Shown here piece after piece: positions 12,429 to 24,270 of a stretch of 64,000 nt of DNA. The notes under the pieces are model-generated. The model worked only from the letters and a program-made list of their open reading frames with translations. It was not told the DNA's origin and did not search any database. The number at the start of each line of letters is the position of its first letter. Position 1 is the first letter of the stretch. The position numbers were made by a program, and so were the translations under genes. Origin of the DNA: Strigamia acuminata (lineage: Eukaryota; Arthropoda; Chilopoda; Geophilomorpha; Linotaeniidae); NCBI GenBank assembly GCA_949358305.1, contig OX442315.1:5295875-5359874 (forward strand), read 5' to 3'.

Positions 12429-15400
12429 TTAGTTCTTCTCCACGACTTTGCCGTCCCGAATGAACGGATTATTGCTTCGTCGTGGTCGAAGGTTGATTTT
12501 CGACGTGCTCGTAGATCGTGACTCTACTTGCTCGTTCATCTCCGATGTGTTGGCATTTTTCTCATTACTAATTTTTTTATTTTCCATTTCAGAAGTACTC
12601 TCTTCTGCTTCCTCCCTCTCCGAAATTGCTTGCTCCGGCTGTGCTGGAGCCTCGTCGGCCGGAGATTCGGCGTCGAAGAATTCATCCTCGTCCTCCGCTA
12701 TATTTTCAGTTTCATTTGTTTTTTGGAACGTGTCGACCACGGTGCCCCCTTGGCCGCTGTGTGTCTGACCTTCCAGCCAGATTTCTTGGGGAAACTCTGG
12801 CAGATATGGCCTTAAATCTCGGCCATGTATCGACTGAAAATTTTTGTTGTCCTCTAAGCGGCGTAGTTGGTATGCGTTGCCGCCGTGTTCGGCCACAATT
12901 ACATAGGGACCGTCCCTCTTGTCGGCTAAATCGGCGGCGATGCCCCTCGCTGCATTGGACAACGTGTGTGCCTCCTTCCACACTAGATCATTCACTTTAA
13001 AGTTCGCGAAAGCGAGATCGCCTTCTTTATCTGCGATTCTCTCTCTCATGTTGAAAATATGCGCCATCATATGCTGGTATGTGTCGGATATAGTCTGTTC
13101 CAACTGGCACACGTACTCATGTGGGCTCGATGGGTCTAATACGTTAACAGCTTCGGCAACGCGTGGGTCCCATGGCATCCTTAATTCGCGGGCGAAGTTG
13201 AGGTACGCCGGTGAGAATTCGCGTGTTCGTGACACGGTTGAGCGAATGCTGAAAGCGATTTCTCGCAGGTATTCGTCCCATCGATTGTGAATATCGGTGA
13301 ATACTGTCAGCGCATACTTTATGTCTTTATTTAATCTCTCGACTGGGTTTGTCTGAGGATTATACGTGGAGGTGTTTGATGCATCCATTTTAAATTTTCT
13401 ACAGAAGTCCTTATATATTCTCGATCGGAATTGGGGGCCGTTATCCGAAATGAGTTTTCTGGGAAACCCAAATCGCATTGCCACGTCGTAAAGGCACTCG
13501 ACTATGTTTTCAGCCGAGGGCTTCGCGAGGGCGTACAGCTCCGGCCATCGGGTGGCCACGTCCATAATTACGAGAATATACATGTTCTTGTTTCCCGTTG
13601 TGGGCTTGGGGCCCATCAAGTCTATGCTTAAGCAGTCAAACGGTGCGTAGGGTCCGAGAGACATGGCGTTTCTGGCCACTTTATCTCGCGGTCTGCACGC
13701 TTGGCACCGGGGGCAGTGTCGGATAAATTTCGTTATCTTTTGCCGCGCGCCCGGCCAGAAGAAAAGTTGCTTTACTCGATAAAGGGTTCTCGCTATGCCG
13801 GAATGACTGGCGAGCGGGTGTCCGTGCATCAGCCACAACAGTCGGGTGTGCAGTGATGCCGGTACGACCACTTTCACCGAGTTTCCCGCTCCGCTGAGGT
13901 CATCCTGAAACGTCGGGTGGTATTTTACCAGGAGTTCATCATCTATGAGGTAGCTTGTTGCCTCCTTGACGAACTGTTTTCGGCGGTGGGGGTTTGTCAT
14001 CCCTTCCGGAAATTCGCCGCTTAGCAAATATTGTGTTATAATTTGACATTTTGCGTCTGCTGCCTGGTGTTCGATGAACTCACGTCTCGTGGGTGGAGCG
14101 TATTGTGTTTTTTCTTCAATTTTTGCTGTGAATGCGCGTAGTAGTGTTTTGTGGGTTTCTCCGGGGGGCGGAGATTGAATTTCGGATGTTGAATCGTTCG
14201 TCCCAGCTGGCTGGTATGTTCGAGTCCAAAAACCACAAAACGTTCTATCTTCGGGTTCCATCACTGGTAGCTCGTTCGCCTTCCGCAAGCGCCATATTCT
14301 CCGTGGAGTCGGGCAGTACAAGAGGTGGGTGTCGTCCTCGCCGTCGTCGTCTGGTCCTTGGGGGTCAGAGGCTGGGGCTCTCGAGAGGGCGTCGGCCACA
14401 TGATTGTACTTCCCGGGGCGGTACGTAATTGTTATATCGCACGCCATTAACTCCAGTTGCCATCGTGCGAGTCGGCCGGAGGGTTCCTTGAGCTTCATCA
14501 ACCAGCTTAGTGCCTGGTGATCTGTCTGAACCTCGAAGTTCGTGTACTCCAGATAGTCGCGAAATTTCCGAACTGCCCAAATTACGGCTAGGCATTCTAG
14601 TTCCGTTGCCGTATAATTTTTCTCCGCGCCCTGTATTTTTCTGCTTATAAACATACAGGGTACTTCTTGCGAGATTCCGTTGTACACGTGGGTCTGCAGA
14701 AGGGCTGCACCCAGTCCGATTTTACTCGCGTCGGTGTGCAACACGAACGGTCGGTTTAGGTCCGGCAATGGCATCTTTTCGACGTCAGCCAGCATTTGCT
14801 TGATAGTGCTAAATGCGGCCTCGCACTGGACCGTCCACTCAAACTCTTTATCCGTTCGTAAGAGATCCGTTATAGGCGCGGCCACTTCAGCCAGACCAGA
14901 GAGTAGTCGGCCGAAGAAATTGACCATGCCCATGAATCTCTGGACACCTTTTATATCTTCGGGGGCGGGGAATCCGTTTATTGCTTTGACTTTTTCGGGG
15001 TCAATCGCGATTCCCTCGACTCCTATTCGATATCCTAGGAAGGCAAGCTCTTTCCTGCAAAACTTGCTCTTCCCTGGATGGATGTGGAGTCCTGCCTTGG
15101 CTAGGCGAGAGACCACTCTATCGATGTGGTCTATATGCTCTTCGAATGTGTCCGACGTTATTATGATGTCGTCGAGATACGCCCACACGAAGTCGTGCAG
15201 CATATCTCCCAACACGCTTTCGATCAGTTTCTGGAACGTGCTCGGGGCGTTTACAAGCCCGAACGGCATCACGTTGAACATTAGTCTTCCTATCGGGGAG
15301 TAGAAAGCCGTTTTCAGTTTGTCTTCGGGTTTTAGCTCCACTTGCCAATACCCCTTTGACAGGTCCATGGTGGTTACCCACTTGAACGGGCTCAGTTCCC

Positions 15401-16259
15401 GGAGGATCGAGTCTATAGACGGCATCTGAATCGGGTCTATAACCGTTATCGCGTTCAGGGGGCGATAATCAATGCATAGTCGAGGTTCCGAGCCTGGACG
15501 CATCACCAGGACGATCCGCATGGCGTATTCGCCCAGGGCTTGCGTTACTATGCCCTTGTCGAGCATGTCTTGGCACATTTGCGTCACAATGTCTCTTTTC
15601 TGGGGGTTCATCCCCTTGTAAGGCACTCGAATCGGCTTGTCTGTGGTTAAGACTATTTCGTGGGTTGCTTCCGTCGTTCGGCCAGGTGTCTTGGTCAGAA
15701 TTCTTTCATGTTTTCGAAGCACTCGCCTTAGTAGCGATGCCTCGTTAACACGCAGTGCTGCCTCCTCGACCAGGGTGTCCACGACGTTACTCCTCTGTAA
15801 TTCCAGAGTGAAGGCTGCGAAATCGTAATCTTGGACGAATTTTCGCAATCCTCTTCCGTATTCCTCTTTGTCCTTGGCTTCGTCCAGTAATTTTTGGGGA
15901 ACTACGGGGACTGACCGTTCTCCCTCGGGACTTATCCAGTTCCATGAACGGGTTATCGGGTTTGGCTGAATTTTCAGTTTCGCCATGATGTCCATCCCTA
16001 GGAGGAATACTTTGTCGTGGGATGGCAAGACTATGAAGGGGTGGGACAGGTTCCCCCCCGTCCAGTCGATCATGATGCGAACTACGCCCTTCGGCTTGAC
16101 GTAGCCGTTGGCGGTGAGCAATTCTACGTTCGCGTTCACTTGTGCCACCTTTTTTCCAATATCCAAGTCTTTTACTATATCTTCGGATATGAATGAACGA
16201 TCCGCTCCTGAATCCAGCAGACCGAACAATTTTTGGTTTTCTATCTCCACTGGCAGCAT
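12429..16259 (-). CDS. pol: Gypsy Pol polyprotein: protease, reverse transcriptase, RNase H, integrase
   Basis: Intact ORF of 1276 aa. It opens almost directly in the aspartic protease (LLDSGADRSFI, catalytic DSG). The reverse transcriptase has KGYWQVEL and the active site AYLDDIIITS, followed by RNase H (LHTDASKIGLGAAL, DADALSRA-type end VADALSRAP). The integrase has an HHCC zinc domain (HGHP...HSG...CPRCQAC) and a core with IDLMGP, ISDNGPQF and NPVERLNKD giving the D,D,E triad. A charged Ser/Glu-rich tail follows. No Gag precedes it in this copy; the first codon lies ~30 bases from the truncation, so the natural N-terminus is probably further upstream and lost. Replicative enzymes of a Ty3/Gypsy (Metaviridae-type) element. 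Confidence 0.9.
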   Translation of the reverse strand: MLPVEIENQKLFGLLDSGADRSFISEDIVKDLDIGKKVAQVNANVELLTANGYVKPKGVVRIMIDWTGGNLSHPFIVLPSHDKVFLLGMDIMAKLKIQPNPITRSWNWISPEGERSVPVVPQKLLDEAKDKEEYGRGLRKFVQDYDFAAFTLELQRSNVVDTLVEEAALRVNEASLLRRVLRKHERILTKTPGRTTEATHEIVLTTDKPIRVPYKGMNPQKRDIVTQMCQDMLDKGIVTQALGEYAMRIVLVMRPGSEPRLCIDYRPLNAITVIDPIQMPSIDSILRELSPFKWVTTMDLSKGYWQVELKPEDKLKTAFYSPIGRLMFNVMPFGLVNAPSTFQKLIESVLGDMLHDFVWAYLDDIIITSDTFEEHIDHIDRVVSRLAKAGLHIHPGKSKFCRKELAFLGYRIGVEGIAIDPEKVKAINGFPAPEDIKGVQRFMGMVNFFGRLLSGLAEVAAPITDLLRTDKEFEWTVQCEAAFSTIKQMLADVEKMPLPDLNRPFVLHTDASKIGLGAALLQTHVYNGISQEVPCMFISRKIQGAEKNYTATELECLAVIWAVRKFRDYLEYTNFEVQTDHQALSWLMKLKEPSGRLARWQLELMACDITITYRPGKYNHVADALSRAPASDPQGPDDDGEDDTHLLYCPTPRRIWRLRKANELPVMEPEDRTFCGFWTRTYQPAGTNDSTSEIQSPPPGETHKTLLRAFTAKIEEKTQYAPPTRREFIEHQAADAKCQIITQYLLSGEFPEGMTNPHRRKQFVKEATSYLIDDELLVKYHPTFQDDLSGAGNSVKVVVPASLHTRLLWLMHGHPLASHSGIARTLYRVKQLFFWPGARQKITKFIRHCPRCQACRPRDKVARNAMSLGPYAPFDCLSIDLMGPKPTTGNKNMYILVIMDVATRWPELYALAKPSAENIVECLYDVAMRFGFPRKLISDNGPQFRSRIYKDFCRKFKMDASNTSTYNPQTNPVERLNKDIKYALTVFTDIHNRWDEYLREIAFSIRSTVSRTREFSPAYLNFARELRMPWDPRVAEAVNVLDPSSPHEYVCQLEQTISDTYQHMMAHIFNMRERIADKEGDLAFANFKVNDLVWKEAHTLSNAARGIAADLADKRDGPYVIVAEHGGNAYQLRRLEDNKNFQSIHGRDLRPYLPEFPQEIWLEGQTHSGQGGTVVDTFQKTNETENIAEDEDEFFDAESPADEAPAQPEQAISEREEAEESTSEMENKKISNEKNANTSEMNEQVESRSTSTSKINLRPRRSNNPFIRDGKVVEKN

Positions 16260-16388
16260 ACACAGAGTTTCGCAATGTGCTTTTAAGTAATTTTAAGTAA
16301 TTTTATTTTTATTTGATTTTAATCATTTGGAAATATCGGAATGAATGAAAATGAAAAGCCATTTTTATTAATTGAATGCTGTCTTTAG

Positions 16389-18316
16389 GTTCAATAAAGG
16401 AAATGTTTGATGAGCTGTCTAAACAAATGCAAAATCTGGAAGATGACGTCAAATCGTGCGAAGGTAAATTGTCGTAAATCTAAAAGATGTCGGCAATAAA
16501 TATGGTATTGAACAAATTTCAGCTAAAGACAAAAAAGAAATTGATCATCGGAATAAGACGATGCAAAAAACAATCGGTAAAGCTAGTTTTAACTATTTTA
16601 GCTGATTAACCCTTAAATATGAATTATTTTAGAAATTCTGATTAAGGGGCAAACTGAACAGTGCGACAATATTGAAAACTACCAAAAAACTCTGACTACT
16701 GTGATGACGGCCAACAGTAAGTGATTGAAACCTTTATTGATTATTTGATTGCTGTTTTAATACATTCATTTGATTTGGTATTAGATGAGTTGACTAAAGC
16801 TGTGGGTAAGTACAGTTTTTTGTTTGGTTATAACACGTTAGAGCAAAAGAATAAAATGAATTTTTAATTGTTTCAGCCGATCAGAAGAAAAATCTGAGTG
16901 ACAAGATCGGTATAATTAAGTTATAAAAATCGTATATTGATTTATTTTTAATTGGTTTTAATTGTCAGATGCTGTGGTCATAAAACTAAACGAAATTGAA
17001 GAAAATCATGTGAAAGGCAAAGGTGAGTTGATAAGTTTTATCGCATTTAATTCAGATTTTTTTTTGTATAAATCCTGATATTTTTTATATAAAATTACTG
17101 ATTTTTTCTTTTAAAAATGCTGATTTTATCTTATTAAAATCTTGATTTTATCTTATTAAAATCTTGATTTTATCTTATTAAAATCTTGATTTTATCTTAT
17201 TAAAATCTTGATTTTATCTTATTAAAATCTTGATTTTATCTTATTAAAATCTTGATTTTATCTTATTAAAATCTTGATTTTATCTTATTAAAATCTTGAT
17301 TTTATCTTATTAAAATCTTGATTTTATCTTATTAAAATCTTGATTTTATCTTATTAAAATCTTGATTTTATCTTATTAAAATCTTGATTTTATCTTATTA
17401 AAATCTTGATTTTATCTTATTAAAATCTTGATTTTATCTTATTAAAATCTTGATTTTATCTTATTAAAATCTTGATTTTATCTTATTAAAATCTTGATTT
17501 TATCTTATTAAAATCTTGATTTTATCTTATTAAAATCTTGATTTTATCTTATTAAAATCTTGATTTTATCTTATTAAAATCTTGATTTTATCTTATTAAA
17601 ATCTTGATTTTATCTTATTAAAATCTTGATTTTATCTTATTAAAATCTTTATTTTTTAAAAATTAAATTCCTGATTTTTTTTTTATTAAAATCCTGATTT
17701 TATCTTATAAAAATCCTGATTTTTTTTTTTATAAAAAATTCTGAATTTGTCGCATAAAAATCCAGCGAAAATTTGTGACTAATTTTTACCGAATTTCACT
17801 TGTTCTTTAGATTTAATGGAAATGGATTTGAACAATATACGGGCAACTGTTTCGTCTTTTGAATTTATCTGGAAAGTTAATAATTTTGCAAACCTTCGTC
17901 AAGATGCAATATCGGGGAAGCGAGACTACATTTATAGCAATTCTTTTAATACCAACAAGAGTGGTTATCAAATGCGACTACAGCTATATCCAAATGGCAC
18001 ACTATTGGGAAAGGGAACTCACTTATCTGTTTTTCTTCAAGTGATGAAAGGTCTAAATGATGCGATACTTCATTGGCCTGTGCAGTATACTGCAAAAGTT
18101 AGCTTGATGGACCAATTGTCACACACAACTCATTATTCTCAAAAAATGAACTCTGACTTATTCAACCATGGTGGTAACGAGTGTTTTGACAGACCAACGA
18201 ATACGGTAAACCGTCCATGTGGACACGCAGAATTTATTCGTTTGAATGAAATTGAAGCAAAATATTTAGTAGATGACACAATGTTTTTGAAACTAGATTT
18301 AGATGTTATTACTTGA
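16389..18316 (+). pseudogene. TRAF-like unit 4 (class A): 3' half only
   Basis: Exons 16389-16463, 16523-16576, 16633-16716, 16785-16805, 16877-16909, 16969-17022 and 17811-18316 encode the coiled coil and an intact MATH domain (EFIWKVNNFANL ... FLKLDLDVIT) in continuous phase. The zinc-finger half is absent: just upstream lies the truncated end of the Gypsy element. The exon at 16389 (starting GTTCAATAAAGG) is found in class A units upstream of exons that unit 3 already contains, so units 3 and 4 are remnants of two genes, not one split gene. Without its own promoter and first exons it is probably not expressed as a TRAF, but nothing breaks the MATH frame. Confidence 0.75.
17105..17655. repeat. 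22-bp minisatellite in the last intron of unit 4
   Basis: About 24 near-identical copies of CTTGATTTTATCTTATTAAAAT (22 bp). It differs from the unit 1 array by fixed changes (CTTATT for CCGATT), so each array has been homogenised separately. Confidence 0.95.
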
Positions 18317-18708
18317 AAACAATTTTCCAATTTTCATTGTTCTATATGTGTTGCTATTGTAATAAATAAATCATGTGAGTGTCAAGATTAACCAAATTGC
18401 TGGAGTAACTTGAGCACAGCAATATAATTTCCAAGCTTAATTCTGTTTGATTCTGAACAATCAACCATTTATTTCTGTTTCATTTAAGAACCTTTGGTTT
18501 TATTATATTTTTAGCAGTAATAAATATATCTTTGCTGTGTTTGTATCGTTATTGCATCGAGAAAACTATACGAAATTTCTATAAAACACGCCAGATGCTA
18601 ATTCATCGATTGCACATTCCTAGTTGTCGGCACAATTCAACTTGTCTCCTTTGTTGCGATGGATCCAGAAGTCTTCACGTGAAAAAAGTGAAAATTGCTG
18701 TACGTAGT
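18317..18708 (+). pseudogene. 3' UTR of unit 4 and TRAF-like unit 5 first-exon remnant
   Basis: After the unit 4 poly(A) signal comes a copy of the conserved upstream block (about 18590-18622) and a first exon at 18659 (ATGGATCCAGAAGTCTTCAC). The paralog sequence TGTATCAAGTAAGTG is damaged, giving an immediate TGA and no donor. The BEL element inserted just after it, at GTAGT 18704-18708. The continuation beyond the element (23844-24010) is decayed intron-like sequence without further exons. Confidence 0.65.
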
Positions 18709-19874
18709 TGTGAAAATCGGGTGATTTTACGAGTAAATTGTTATTTTAAATTACTTATCTGTATTGTATTAATATTGTTTAATTTGTATTGTTGTTTTAT
18801 ATTCCCATTTTTATTTGTGATTTGATATTGAATTTATATTTGTCATTTTATTATAATATGTTTTTATTTCCATTTAAAAGTTTGACTTGTTTCTTATCCA
18901 CCGGAATGTTAATTCTCTAATCCGTTAACACTAGAACGGCCAGACCGGTCATTTTGACCGGTACAGCTGTTTAAACAGCTGCAGCAATAAACCCAATGGG
19001 TTTACGGTGCTGCTAATTTGTGACTTTTGCTGATTTATGATGCTTTATATCATAAATCATCAAAAGTTGAATTTTTCTTAAGAAATAAAAAAAAAAAAGT
19101 GAATTGACCTAGAACGGCCGAAACCGGTTAAAATGACCGGTTGAAATCACCTGAACAATACGTGCACCAAACTGCACTAAACGTGCACTAAACGTGCACC
19201 AAACGTGCACACTATGTGCATACAACGTTTTGGCATCAAACTGATTCAGTAACACGCGAAACATGCGAAGAAAATACCAAAACAAAAATTGATGGTTTTT
19301 ATAAAATCTGATAAAATTAAAAACGGAAATTTAATTTTATCAGGTTTTATAATAACCATCAATTTTTGTTTTGGTATTTTCTTCGCATATTTTGCGTGTT
19401 ATTGAATCAATTTGATGCCAAAACGTTGTTTACACGCATTGTGCACGTATTGTAAAAGTATTTTGCACATTTGGTGCACGTACTGTTCACGTTATTGCAA
19501 CCGGTCATTTTAACCGGTTTCGGCCGTTCTAGGTAGGCCGAAATTCCGGCCGTTCTAGTGTTAAAGAATGTTTTAACTCTCTAAAATTGTGAGCGCTCGC
19601 CATTGGTCATTCGAGCGCGTCATTTGCATTTCGCCATTTTGTAAGTGCTTATGATTGGTTCTCCGAACTCGTCATTTGCATCACCTTTTATCATTTGAAT
19701 TAAATAAAACTCAGTGTACTTTTTCAACTAAAACTGTGTGGTCGTGCTTCTTTTATACTCCAACGCCATCTTGGACTTCACCGCGATTTTCAACTGTTAC
19801 ATCTACTTGTAGTCAAGGACTTTAGAAATTGATTGGTAAATTTGAAATATCTTTTATTTACTTCAAGTTTTACA
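18709..19874 (+). repeat. 5' LTR of BEL element, enlarged by a nested MITE
   Basis: Matches 23311-23838 nearly base for base, apart from a 632-bp insertion (18929-19560) plus its duplicated TTAA. Without the insertion the two LTRs are about 530 and 528 bp. Their close identity indicates a fairly recent insertion. Confidence 0.9.
18929..19560. mobile_element. piggyBac-type nonautonomous element, highly palindromic
   Basis: Perfect 13-bp terminal inverted repeats (CACTAGAACGGCC / GGCCGTTCTAGTG) flanked by TTAA on both sides (18925-18928, 19561-19564). The 3' LTR shows a single TTAA at the empty site. The inner part, ~19107-19537, is itself a long inverted repeat with arms starting CCTAGAACGGCCGAAACCGG, so it may be an element nested in an element. 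No ORF. Confidence 0.85.
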
Positions 19875-19875
19875 T

Positions 19876-19893
19876 TGGTGCCGAAACCCGGGA
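19876..19893 (+). other. Primer-binding site of BEL element
   Basis: TGGTGCCGAAACCCGGGA lies one base after the 5' LTR end; this is the usual form of a tRNA-complementary PBS in BEL/Pao elements. The tRNA was not identified. Confidence 0.75.
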
Positions 19894-19932
19894 ACATTTT
19901 AAATTCCGAATTCATCTAAATAATCTACTAAA

Positions 19933-22900
19933 ATGGTGAGAAATTTTGAGTTAAAGAACAAAGCATTCCGAGCGGCCATGATGGTCACAGAAACACTCCT
20001 GACCACGATCACCACTGCGCTGAATGGGAGAGCTGCAATCCCGCAAGCCACAATTGAATTATGGCTGCAACAGCTCGAACAAAAGCAGAAGCGAGTGCAG
20101 CTAACGTTTGACGCCACACTGGATCAAGCAAGAAGCGACCAGGAGATCAACGACACCGTGTTAGCATTCGACGCACTGGAGGACCGCTTGGCCGCATCAA
20201 AAGCCGACTTAGGCAGGTACACTCATGCGAATTACCCACCTAATTTACCCCAGAATCAACGACCAAACGCGGACGCGCAACCGGCGGACATCGACGCACT
20301 AGCGGCGGCTATTACCGCAGCAGTGACGGCGGCAACACCACGCGCAACACCGACGAACGGTCAACCATTCATCAAACGTAAGCCACTTGAAATACCTAAG
20401 TTTGACGGACGTAAGCCAGAAGAATGGGGAGGTTTTTGGAAAACGTTTTCGATCCAAGTCGGCGACGACGAGCAACTGGACGGAACGAATAAACTTTTAT
20501 ATTTAAGAAATTACCTGATTGGAGAAGCGCTCGACGATATAAAAGCACTCGAAATCACCGCAGGAAACTACATCGTCGCAATTGCACGTCTGCAGAAGAA
20601 ATACGGCGATAAAATCGTACTTGAAAATAAATACCTGTCTAACCTCATAAATTTGCCATCTGTTAGCAGCGAGCGAGATCGAATAGGTTTACAGAAGCTG
20701 CACAGACACGTGGAGGTCAACATAGAAAATTTAGCCAACATCGAAGTACCACTGGCGGAAATACAGCGGACCATTTTTCCTGTGTTGTCGTCTGCAGTTC
20801 CACGCAGTATCATCATGGAATATGACAAAGACTGCGATGGAGAGCGATCGATAACAAGGTTAATGGACTGGTTGAGTGATCACATCGCTAAACACGCCAA
20901 ATACGACATGCTAAAAACCCAATCGAAGCCAGAAACGTCTCACAACAAACCGTCGGAAGAAGACAGCAATTACACGAATAAAGGGCGATTTGACCGAAAG
21001 GAAAAGGAGCCTCGATCTGGATCAGCGTCACAATTGTCAGTATTAATAATAAAATGTCAATTTTGTGATTCTGCAGAACATAATCGAAAGAAATGTCCGC
21101 TCACGATGGAGGAGAGACACGAAAGGCTACAAACGAAGGGAATTTGCATGAGGTGCTTGGGAAAAGTGCCCCACAAGACTGAAGAATGCAGAACTCGAAT
21201 GAAGTGCTACAGCTGTGAGGGAGCGCACCACACCCACGTATGCGACACACCGAAAACTACGGAAGCCGCCGAGGGAATTACTCACTCCAACTCAGTAGTC
21301 ACCACCTGCCCACCCAAGTCCGAATTTTTGATGGTTCAGATGGTGAAAATGACTGGACCAAAGCTGTCGACGTTGGGAGTGTGCTACATTGATGGGGGAG
21401 CCCAGCGTACCTTCATACGATCTGAATTGGTTAAAAAATTAAATTTGCGAATTCTAGGAACTGAGACGATAAATTTGGCCGTGTTTGGACAAGAGCCCAG
21501 ATCCGAAGTTCGCAACAGAGTCGAATTGATCCTCAGCCCAGCCAATTCAAAGTCACCAGCGGTCACAATTGAAGCCATCGAAGCTGTCCACGTCACGTCC
21601 ACGCCCGGAGAACAACCGAACAAGCAACTTAAGGCAGAACTACAACGAAGAAAAATCGAGGTGGCCTGCAAGCAAGTCGCGTTGCATTCAAAGGAAGTGG
21701 ACTTGTTAATTGGAGTGGATCATTACTGGCGAGTGATGGCGGGACAGACAGAATTTTTGGAAGAAAACTTGATTGCCGTAAAAACGACATTCGGTTGGAC
21801 GTTACACGGACAGACCACAAACGGAACAGGAGTCATTGCTGCACCGGTGAGAATTAATACAATTACGCTTACTCCATTAACAGATGACCCTTTGCGCCGG
21901 ATGTGGGAGCTGGAACCGATCGGAGTCCGCCACGAGTCAGTCGAAACCAAAGACGACACTGAGACGTTGGAACACAAAGGGGTCATCGACGAGCAACTGA
22001 AAGCGGACATTATTGAAGAAGTTCCGAGTCAAACAGCAACAGGACCCGTCTACTACATGCCTCACAACCCAGTAATCAAGGAGGAACGCGTAACCATGAA
22101 ATTGAGAATTGTATTTGATGCATTGTCGCATCGGAAGGGACATCTCTCCTTGAGCGACTGCTCGTCGAAAGTGGCCATCGTGGGAAACATCAAAAAGGCG
22201 TTTCACAAATTCGAGAAGCAATACCCCGAAACAGTAAATTTGTTGCTGCAGTGTCTGTACGTGGACGACATCATCTCATCGCTCAAAACCGTCGCTGAAG
22301 CACTGGTAACATTCCGACAATCTAATCTAATTTTCGTAGCAGCCGACGTGGAACTCGCCAAGTGGCAAACCAATTCACCAAAACTAATAGCCAAATTTCG
22401 CGAAGAAAATCCTGCTGACTCTCTGCTGATGTCGGATGAAGAAACCAAAGTGTTGGGAATAAAGTGGAACCCAAACTCGAACGAATTGAGTCTGGCGATT
22501 GAAGAAACTTGCCCACCTTGCAAGAAAACAATGAAAAGGGAGTGCCGTGTGGCCCCTGCCAAACCACTGACTCTACCACGACTCGAACTCATGGGAGCAT
22601 TGATTGCTGTGCGCCTCTCAGACCAAATCAAGGAGTTGGTAACACCAGGTAAAACGTTTTTTTGGACAGACTCGCAAATATGCCGTCACTGGATCAGAAA
22701 TACGTCCAAACGACCACCAACCTTTGTACATAATCGAACTGAAGAATGGAAACACGTGCCTGGAATAGAAAATCCAGCTGACCGCCTAACGAGGAGAATG
22801 GACGCGGAAACAATGATATCCGACCGACTTTGGTGGCAAGGACCGGACTGGCTGCGCGGAAGTCGTCAGAATGGGCCAAAAGTGCTGTCAGATACGGTCA

Positions 22901-23315
22901 AGGAGCAAGATGATAAAGAAATTGCGGAATTTTACGTCGAGGCGGTGCAGACAACAACTAATATTTTTCCGTTTGACAGGTTTGGATCGCTGTCAAAGGC
23001 AATCCGAACGCTGGCATGGGGTTTCAGATTTGCTGACAATGCGAGAAAACGACAGACAGACGCCAGCCAACGAGATCGAGGTCCATTGAGGGCAGCTAAG
23101 TTAAAACGTGCGAAGTTCAGTGTAATTGGAATTGCGCGAACAGAAGTTCTCCATTGCGGACTGACGTCCACACTATCCAAGTTTCGAGAAAATTACTGGA
23201 CACCATCCGCAAGGAGGACCTTGAAAACGATGTTGGATCGATGCGTCGTCTGCGAGAAGATCAACGTCTTGTACGTTTGGGAGTGGAGTCAGTCAATCCC
23301 CGCCCGGCAGTGTGA
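19933..23315 (+). pseudogene. BEL/Pao Gag-Pol, internally deleted
   Basis: One long frame starts at ATG 19933. In order it has a Gag-like region, two Cys/His knuckle groups (CQFCDSAEHNRKKC and CMRCLGKVPHKTEEC with CYSCEGAHHTHVC), a retropepsin-like domain whose motif is DGGA rather than D-T/S-G, RT, RNase H (FFWTDSQICRHWI, NPADRLTRR) and the integrase zinc domain (MLDRCVVCEKIN). Two deletions are visible. In RT, about a hundred residues are missing between GNIKKAF and CLYVDDIISS, and the usual Asp of the first motif is Asn. After CEKIN the integrase core is gone and the frame changes; the natural end (VNPRPAV, TGA overlapping the LTR start at 23313-23315) is in another frame. Non-functional as a polymerase. 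Confidence 0.85.
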
Positions 23316-23838
23316 AAATCGGGTGATTTTACGAGTAAATTGTTATTTTAAATTACTTATCTGTATTGTATTAATATTGTTTGATTTGTATTGTTGTTTT
23401 ATATTCCCATTTTTATTTGTGATTTGATATTGAATTTATATTTGTCATTTTATTATAATATGTTTTTATTTCCATTTAAAAGTTTGACTTGTTTCTTATC
23501 CACCGGAATGTTAATTCTCTAATCCGTTAAAGAATGTTTTAACTTTAAAATTGTGAGCGCTCGCCATTGGTCATTCGAGCGCGTCATTTGCATTTCGCCA
23601 TTTTGTAAGTGCTTATGATTGGTTCTCCGAACTCGTCATTTGCATCACCTTTTATCATTTGAATTAAATAAAACTCAGTGTACTTTTTCAACTAAAACTG
23701 TGTGGTCGTGCTTCTTTTATACTCCAACGCCATCTTGGACTTCACCGCGATTTTCAACTGTTACATCTACTTGTAGTCAAGGACTTTAGAAATTGATTGG
23801 TAAATTTGAAATATCTTTTATTTACTTCAAGTTTAACA
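23311..23838 (+). repeat. 3' LTR of BEL element
   Basis: 528 bp, TGTGAAAATC to AAGTTTAACA, matching the 5' LTR minus its nested MITE. It contains an AATAAA signal near 23665. No obvious polypurine tract precedes it; that stretch may have been removed by the neighbouring deletion. Confidence 0.9.
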
Positions 23839-23843
23839 GTAGT

Positions 23844-24270
23844 TAAAAAATAAATGTAGCAATGAGCAATCTATCTGTGGATGAGTTTTTTCTCGGTTTG
23901 TTGCCTAGCACTTATTAATAACTGAGAGTTACAAATGGCCGGATTTTCCGTTAGCAGTGGAACAACTAATTGTAATGTTTAGGACTGTGATGTATTTTGC
24001 AGTACCAGTAGTAAGAAATAATAAATGATTTTAATTTTAAAAATATTCAAATGGGTGTAACAAAGTTTTCGGTCTATTATTCTGTTTACAAAAACAAAAA
24101 TAGAAGAAGAACAAAAATTCTTTCTGAAATTGATCTGGAAAGTTGTAATCGTATCGAGCGAATAATAAGATATTTCGATAACATTCGCCAGGTGCTATTT
24201 TATTGAGTGCACATTCCTACTGTAGTTGTCGTGCTTTGTAACTCCACGAAAAGGTCTCCGTTCAGTTGTG
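23844..24270 (+). other. Remnant of unit 5 and 5' region of unit 6
   Basis: Decayed first-intron sequence of unit 5 (GGTTTGTTGCCTAGCAC, TGGCCGGATTTTCCG) runs to about 24010, then the conserved upstream block at 24187-24219 precedes the unit 6 start. No foldback MITE here. No other gene seen. Confidence 0.55.

Larger units (their letters stand above)
7759..16288 (-). mobile_element. Ty3/Gypsy LTR retrotransposon, 5'-truncated
   Basis: Read on the minus strand the order is pol (16259-12429), an ORF that appears spliced (12048-8584), a purine-rich tract (around GGAGGAGGGA), then the 3' LTR (8539-7759). Upstream of pol only about 30 bases remain before TRAF intron sequence resumes (junction within 16286-16299), so gag, the primer-binding site and the 5' LTR are missing. 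The region is clearly more GC-rich than the surrounding TRAF DNA. Confidence 0.8.
18709..23838 (+). mobile_element. BEL/Pao LTR retrotransposon, internally deleted
   Basis: Bounded by matching LTRs (TGTGAAAATCGGG ... ACA) and a perfect 5-bp target duplication GTAGT (18704-18708 and 23839-23843), as expected for BEL/Pao. A primer-binding site follows the 5' LTR. The internal region is only ~3.4 kb and lacks much of the RT palm and the integrase core, so this copy cannot be autonomous. Confidence 0.9.
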